NCBI GenBank assembly: GCA_016212785.1
Contig: JACRDW010000151.1
Location: 1-8,280, forward strand
Origin: Methanobacteriota archaeon
Lineage (GTDB): Archaea; Hydrothermarchaeota; Hydrothermarchaeia; Hydrothermarchaeales; JACRDW01
Direction of reading: 5' to 3'
DNA: 8,280 nt
The notes below the pieces were generated by a model that saw only the letters and a list, made by a program, of their open reading frames with translations, did no database searches and was not told the origin of the DNA. Both the position numbers and the translations under genes were made by a program. Positions 5,011 to 8,280 of this stretch are shown here, one piece after another. Within the stretch, counting starts at the first letter, position 1. The number at the start of each line of letters is the position of its first letter.

Positions 5011-6246
5011 TTATGGTCTGAATCTTAAAATTGCAGCTATTCCTCCAAATGCCTTGAGCTGCTGTCCCTCTTCTGTTTCTGTGGAGATTACCTCTATATT
5101 TGCACCTATTCTGTCTGCGAGTTCTGTAAGCTCGTCCAGCGTGCTTTTAAACTCGTCTATTCCCAGGCTTTTCTCGCCGCACTTCGGGCAGGCTTTTTCC
5201 GGCAGCTCTTTCTCAAAGGTTTTTAAATCATGTACTGTTTTATTCTCTTTGTAATCGCAGCTTGAGCAGGCTATCACAAGCCTGAACGATTCCACTTCTT
5301 CCGAGATAAGCAGCGCATCGACTGCGCCCCTGTTCAGGAATCCCCTGACCTCTTTCTCTCCATACGCAGCTAAACCATGGTCTTTTACGATCTCTCTTAA
5401 AAAGCGCTGCACCAAGTTCTTTTCCTTCGTTACTTCTAAATCCTTAAAAATTTCAGAGGCGTTATCTACGAGCTCTCTTATGCCGAAGTCATCCGTGTAA
5501 GATGTATCAATTACTCCCAGCACCTTCTTTTGAACTTCGTGGTGCAGGTAGCCTTCGTTAATGAAAAAATCTTTCGTAGGTCCCGGACCGCCGACTACAA
5601 CACCTCTCAGGTCTGGGGTGTTCATGAATATCTTGCTCGCATGGTCGCCTATGCGCTTGAAGTACTCGTGCGCTGCGATTTCTATTAAGCGCTCGAATCT
5701 GCGCTGCGACTGCCCGCCGCGCCCGTGCTTCCCTGGCACGGTAGAATTTATTTTCCTAACAACTTCGATTCGCTTGCCTCCGAGCAGACCTACCGTAGCC
5801 TCTCCTCTGTCTAAAACGAGCAGCCCGTAGGTGCCTTTCTCTGTGAGCATGTCTCTTATCGGCTGGAGCAAAAATTGCGAGTCGCAGTGGTAAATATAGG
5901 TCATTACTCTCTCGGGAGGGGTAATCATGTAAACCTCCATCTTATCTTTTGTGCCCCGCGGTATAGTTCCCACCAACAAAACTATGCCGTTCTCAGGAAC
6001 CTCCTTTATCAGCTTCAGCCTCTGCATTATCACTTCAAGCGCTGACTGCACGTTCTTTCTCGTCCTTGCAGACTTTATGTTCATTGCCTGCGAGTACTCT
6101 TCCCGCATCTGCGAGGTTACGTCGTTTAAATTTTTATCTGGAGGAATGTAGAGGCTGACCAATTCGGTGCCCTTTCCTTTTTTTTCCTCAAGCACTTCCA
6201 GCTCTTTTCTCAGCTTGTGCAGTTCTAGGGATGAAGCCTTAGTCAT
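5011..6246 (-). CDS. prf1: Archaeal peptide chain release factor 1 (aRF1)
   Basis: The 411-residue eRF1/aRF1-type class I release factor recognises all three stop codons in the ribosomal A site and triggers peptide release. Domain 1 carries NIKS at 56-59 and the YxCxxxF stop-reading motif (Tyr119, Cys121, Phe125). The catalytic GGQ loop is at 177-179 within GKHGRGGQSQRRF. Domain 3 keeps a four-cysteine mini-domain (Cys327, Cys330, Cys353, Cys356) that could bind zinc, as in many archaeal members. The length is normal. The start at 6246 is divergent from pyrH with a 44-base spacer. A weak T-rich box (minus-strand CATTTTTA, 6278-6285) is the best promoter candidate. It is the first gene of an apparent aRF1-argS operon. 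Confidence 0.97.
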   Translation of the reverse strand: MTKASSLELHKLRKELEVLEEKKGKGTELVSLYIPPDKNLNDVTSQMREEYSQAMNIKSARTRKNVQSALEVIMQRLKLIKEVPENGIVLLVGTIPRGTKDKMEVYMITPPERVMTYIYHCDSQFLLQPIRDMLTEKGTYGLLVLDRGEATVGLLGGKRIEVVRKINSTVPGKHGRGGQSQRRFERLIEIAAHEYFKRIGDHASKIFMNTPDLRGVVVGGPGPTKDFFINEGYLHHEVQKKVLGVIDTSYTDDFGIRELVDNASEIFKDLEVTKEKNLVQRFLREIVKDHGLAAYGEKEVRGFLNRGAVDALLISEEVESFRLVIACSSCDYKENKTVHDLKTFEKELPEKACPKCGEKSLGIDEFKSTLDELTELADRIGANIEVISTETEEGQQLKAFGGIAAILRFRP

Positions 6247-6259
6247 CGTACCACTTAAA

Positions 6260-6267
6260 TTTATAAG
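6260..6267 (+). promoter_or_regulatory. TATA box for the pyrH operon
   Basis: TTTATAAG lies 24-31 bases upstream of the pyrH ATG and is preceded by CTTAAA, a plausible TFB recognition element. The spacing predicts a leaderless transcript. The segment CTTAAATTTATAAG (6254-6267) is nearly palindromic, but in the other direction it is too close to the aRF1 start (8-21 bases) to serve that gene normally. Confidence 0.5.
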
Positions 6268-6290
6268 TATAGCAGGATAAAAATGATTCC

Positions 6291-6914
6291 ATGAAAGTAG
6301 TCATAAGCATCGGCGGCTCAATTATCGCCTCACCGGTTAATCCTGAGTACATAAAAAATTTTTCCAAACTGCTTTCTAAGTTGCACGGCGAGGGTTATAA
6401 ACTTATGGTAGTCGTTGGCGGCGGCAGGCTGGCTAGAGAATATATCGAAGCCGCCAAAAAGCTAGGCGCAAGCGACGATTACTGCGACGAAATAGGAATT
6501 GCAGCTACCAGAATGAACGCAATGCTTTTAATCTCTGCCCTCGGCAGCGAGGCAAAAAATATGCAGGTGACAGGCGGCACTGAGCTAGGACAGACTACGG
6601 ACGCGGTTGCGGCCAAGCTTGCTGGGAAGCATAGAGCACGGCTTCTCATAATCGCAACCAACGTTGCAGGAGTTTACGATGCTGACCCGAATAAGAATAA
6701 AACTGCAAAGAAATTTGACTCTTTAACTTCCGAGCAGCTTTTAAAAATCGTGGGCAGGAAATACCATCCAGGTTTGGCAGCAGTCGTAGACCCGATTGCA
6801 GCCGAGGTTATTCACAGGAGCAAAATAAAAACAGTTGTTGTTGATGGAAGAAAATTGGAAAACATTGAAAATGCGATAAAGGGTAAAAGGCATGGAGGCA
6901 CTGTTATAGAATGA
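6291..6914 (+). CDS. pyrH: UMP kinase (archaeal PyrH)
   Basis: The 207-residue amino acid kinase fold protein phosphorylates UMP to UDP in pyrimidine nucleotide synthesis. The visible motifs are the N-terminal VVISIGGSII (3-12), the glycine-rich VVVGGGRLARE (40-50), DEIGIAATRMNA (66-77), TGGTELGQTTDAVAA (94-108), which positions UMP (Thr103, Asp104), and the ATP-site segment TNVAGVYDADP (123-133). The C terminus GGTVIE is typical. It is a little shorter than most relatives, and the usual Pro in the GGT-x-PG turn is Leu99 here; I doubt that this abolishes function. It starts right at the leaderless distance from the TATA box, and its stop codon overlaps the next gene's start (ATGA). Confidence 0.95.
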   Translation: MKVVISIGGSIIASPVNPEYIKNFSKLLSKLHGEGYKLMVVVGGGRLAREYIEAAKKLGASDDYCDEIGIAATRMNAMLLISALGSEAKNMQVTGGTELGQTTDAVAAKLAGKHRARLLIIATNVAGVYDADPNKNKTAKKFDSLTSEQLLKIVGRKYHPGLAAVVDPIAAEVIHRSKIKTVVVDGRKLENIENAIKGKRHGGTVIE

Positions 6915-7588
6915 AACTCGCATGGGAGGAAGAGTATAAAAGACATGGCATTCTGTGGAGAGGCGTACCAGAGGTTGGAGATGTAGAAAGCTTTGTCCGG
7001 CAGGATGCGAAGATTCTCGAAGTGGGCTGCGGAAATGGAAAGACTCTCAGTCAATTGCTTGGGAGAGGCTACGACGCAGTCGGCATAGATATCTCCAGGG
7101 AAGCATTAAAGTCTGGAGGAAGAAATTTAGTGTCAGATGCACGCTACCTGCCTTTCCCAAATTCTTCCTTCGACGTAGTTGTGTGCAGATTCGTTTTAGA
7201 GCATTTGTACGAAGAGGAGAGAATTCAGGCGATTGCAGAGATGCGCAGGGTGCTCAGGCGAAGCGGCTTGCTTTTTCTGAGGGCTTTTTCTACAGAAGAT
7301 ATGCGCCGCTCTCTTTCGCAAGAAAGATGGCGTGAACGCCAGCTTCCTATCGGAATTCAGAGCAAAAAAAATCCGCTGGTCGAAGAAAATACATTTAAAA
7401 GAGCGTCGGGTATAATATGCCATTACTTCACAGAATTAGAACTCCGAAATTTGCTTTGCAAATTTCAAGTTCTGGATTTTAAACTTAACAGACAAAAAAA
7501 GATTTTTCACGGCGAGGAATACGTGAGGGCAAGTTTTTCTGTGATAGCTGCAAAAGGTGATGCGCTTGATAGCAAGCAGCAAGCTTAA
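6911..7588 (+). CDS. Class I SAM-dependent methyltransferase, substrate unknown
   Basis: The 225-residue product has a methyltransferase type 11-like Rossmann fold. Motif I is ILEVGCGNG (35-43), the acidic end of strand 2 is GIDIS (58-62, Asp60), motif II is DARYLPF (76-82), and motif IV is FDVVVCRFVLEHL (87-99). The C-terminal part (about 120-225) is not diagnostic, so the methyl acceptor (small molecule, tRNA or protein) is unknown. ATG 6911 overlaps the pyrH stop by 4 bases, and the end overlaps coaBC by 29 bases, so it is translationally coupled with nucleotide and CoA genes. Codons about 175-188 are made of a hairpin repeat shared with the M42 upstream region. The frame is intact through two A-runs (8 and 7 bases). 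Confidence 0.88.
   Translation: MKLAWEEEYKRHGILWRGVPEVGDVESFVRQDAKILEVGCGNGKTLSQLLGRGYDAVGIDISREALKSGGRNLVSDARYLPFPNSSFDVVVCRFVLEHLYEEERIQAIAEMRRVLRRSGLLFLRAFSTEDMRRSLSQERWRERQLPIGIQSKKNPLVEENTFKRASGIICHYFTELELRNLLCKFQVLDFKLNRQKKIFHGEEYVRASFSVIAAKGDALDSKQQA
7438..7473. repeat. GAAATTTGC hairpin inside methyltransferase gene
   Basis: The inner stem GAAATTTGC (7446-7454) pairs perfectly with GCAAATTTC (7458-7466) around TTT. A 2/1 internal loop (CC opposite A) separates it from an outer stem AGAACT (7438-7443) with AGTTCT (7468-7473), extendable by two wobble pairs. Inner stem, triloop and 2/1 asymmetry match the element at 1984-2033, while the outer stem differs and still pairs. It is read in frame as ELELRNLLCKFQVL. 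Confidence 0.7.
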
Positions 7589-8280
7589 AAATAAGAAAAT
7601 AGCGCTCTGCGTCGCTGGCAGCATAGCGGCAATCGAGGCTCCGAAACTGGCGAGGGAGCTTATGCGCCACGGAGCAGAGGTCGCAGCGTACATGACGAAG
7701 GATGCGCAGAAAATAATACATCCTAATGCGTTAGAGTTCGCAACCCAAAAAGAAGTCGTTACCGAGCTGACTGGGAAACTCGAGCATCTCTATGAGTTCG
7801 ATTTAATTCTAATCGCTCCTGCAACCGCAGCCACGATAGGCAAAATAGCCCACGGCATAGCCGATACTCCTATCACAGCTCTTGTGCTTTCTTCGAGGGC
7901 AAAGATTTTAATCGCCCCTGCGATGCATCTCGGCATGTACGAGCATCCAACCCTGAAAGAAAACTTGCAAGAACTTAAAAAGCTTGGATACAGGATAGTG
8001 GAGCCGAAAGTCGGGGAAGATGCTGCGAAGCTTGCAAAGATAGACGACATCCTAGACGCTGCTATTTTCGAGCTGCACAACAAGGATTTAAAAGGGCTAA
8101 AAATTCTCGTCACTTCCGGACCGACCCTCGAATACATAGACCCGATAAGAATTATAACAAACAAAAGCTCTGGCAGGATGGGCATTGAGATCGCAAGAGA
8201 AGCTTTTTTCAGAGGAGCTGACGTGAAGCTCATTCACGGAGCCGGCTCTTATGCGCCTCCAAGCTACTTAAATGCAATAC
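7560..8280 (+). CDS. coaBC: Bifunctional CoaBC (phosphopantothenoylcysteine decarboxylase / phosphopantothenate-cysteine ligase), 3' truncated by window
   Basis: At least 240 residues are visible of a protein usually near 400. The N-terminal flavoprotein CoaC half (about 13-170) has the FMN-binding start IALCVAGSIAAIEAPKL, a candidate catalytic His76, IAPATAATIGKIAHGIAD (85-102), and PAMHLGMYEHP (120-130). The PAMH form, where bacteria have PAMN, is what I expect of archaea. The CoaB half starts near 178 with LVTSGPTLEYIDPIRIITN (183-201) and SSGRMG (203-208), which bind CTP and 4'-phosphopantothenate. Together they convert phosphopantothenate and cysteine to 4'-phosphopantetheine for CoA. 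The start is uncertain: ATG 7560 overlaps a perfect GGTGAT (7556-7561), so TTG 7566, four bases after that motif, may be the true start. It overlaps the methyltransferase gene in a different frame. Confidence 0.93.
   Translation, partial: MRLIASSKLKNKKIALCVAGSIAAIEAPKLARELMRHGAEVAAYMTKDAQKIIHPNALEFATQKEVVTELTGKLEHLYEFDLILIAPATAATIGKIAHGIADTPITALVLSSRAKILIAPAMHLGMYEHPTLKENLQELKKLGYRIVEPKVGEDAAKLAKIDDILDAAIFELHNKDLKGLKILVTSGPTLEYIDPIRIITNKSSGRMGIEIAREAFFRGADVKLIHGAGSYAPPSYLNAI

Noticed and set aside
7364..7500. A-runs of 8 and 7 bases in the methyltransferase gene as possible programmed frameshift sites
   Set aside because: The reading frame is intact through both and no alternative downstream product makes sense.

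Overview
The window reads as a piece of an archaeal chromosome. It carries the archaeal class I release factor aRF1, an archaeal-type UMP kinase, an M42 (TET-type) aminopeptidase, a cis-prenyltransferase, a fused CoaBC of the archaeal sub-type, and tRNAs without encoded CCA. TATA-like boxes lie about 24-32 bases upstream of several genes, as expected for leaderless archaeal transcription. Gene density and very short spacers suggest a compact genome, but I cannot name a phylum from this sequence alone.

Layout. Two divergent tRNA genes lie at 77-149 (Ala, CGC, minus) and 215-288 (Ile, GAT, plus). Bases 271-531 hold a tandemly duplicated unit of three hairpins that begins inside the tRNA-Ile T-arm and ends just before a YjbQ-family gene (538-954, plus). 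An M42 aminopeptidase gene (936-1970, minus) converges on yjbQ and overlaps its 3' end by 19 bases. Upstream of the M42 gene, about 230 bases (1971-2200) contain no convincing gene but a dense series of hairpins, preceded by a good minus-strand TATA box. A 36-codon ORF (2283-2393, minus) is divergent from uppS (2491-3261, plus). uppS converges on argS (3304-4977, minus). The 42-base spacer between them is filled by a third, reduced copy of the repeat found beside tRNA-Ile. argS lies downstream of aRF1 (5011-6246, minus) in a translation operon. From a 44-base divergent spacer, a plus-strand operon starts: pyrH (6291-6914), a class I methyltransferase (6911-7588) and coaBC (7560 to window end, truncated), each overlapping the next.

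Functional picture. The genes are mostly housekeeping: translation (two tRNAs, ArgS, aRF1), pyrimidine nucleotide supply (PyrH), coenzyme A synthesis (CoaBC), the polyprenyl lipid carrier (UppS) and peptide turnover (M42). I see no defence system, CRISPR array or transposase. The unusual material is non-coding. One repeat family keeps its loops constant while its stems change with compensation. A second hairpin family, with an inner GAAATTTGC-type stem, occurs once in the M42 upstream region and once inside the methyltransferase coding sequence. The region upstream of the M42 gene also holds an 89-base extended hairpin placed at the expected transcription start.
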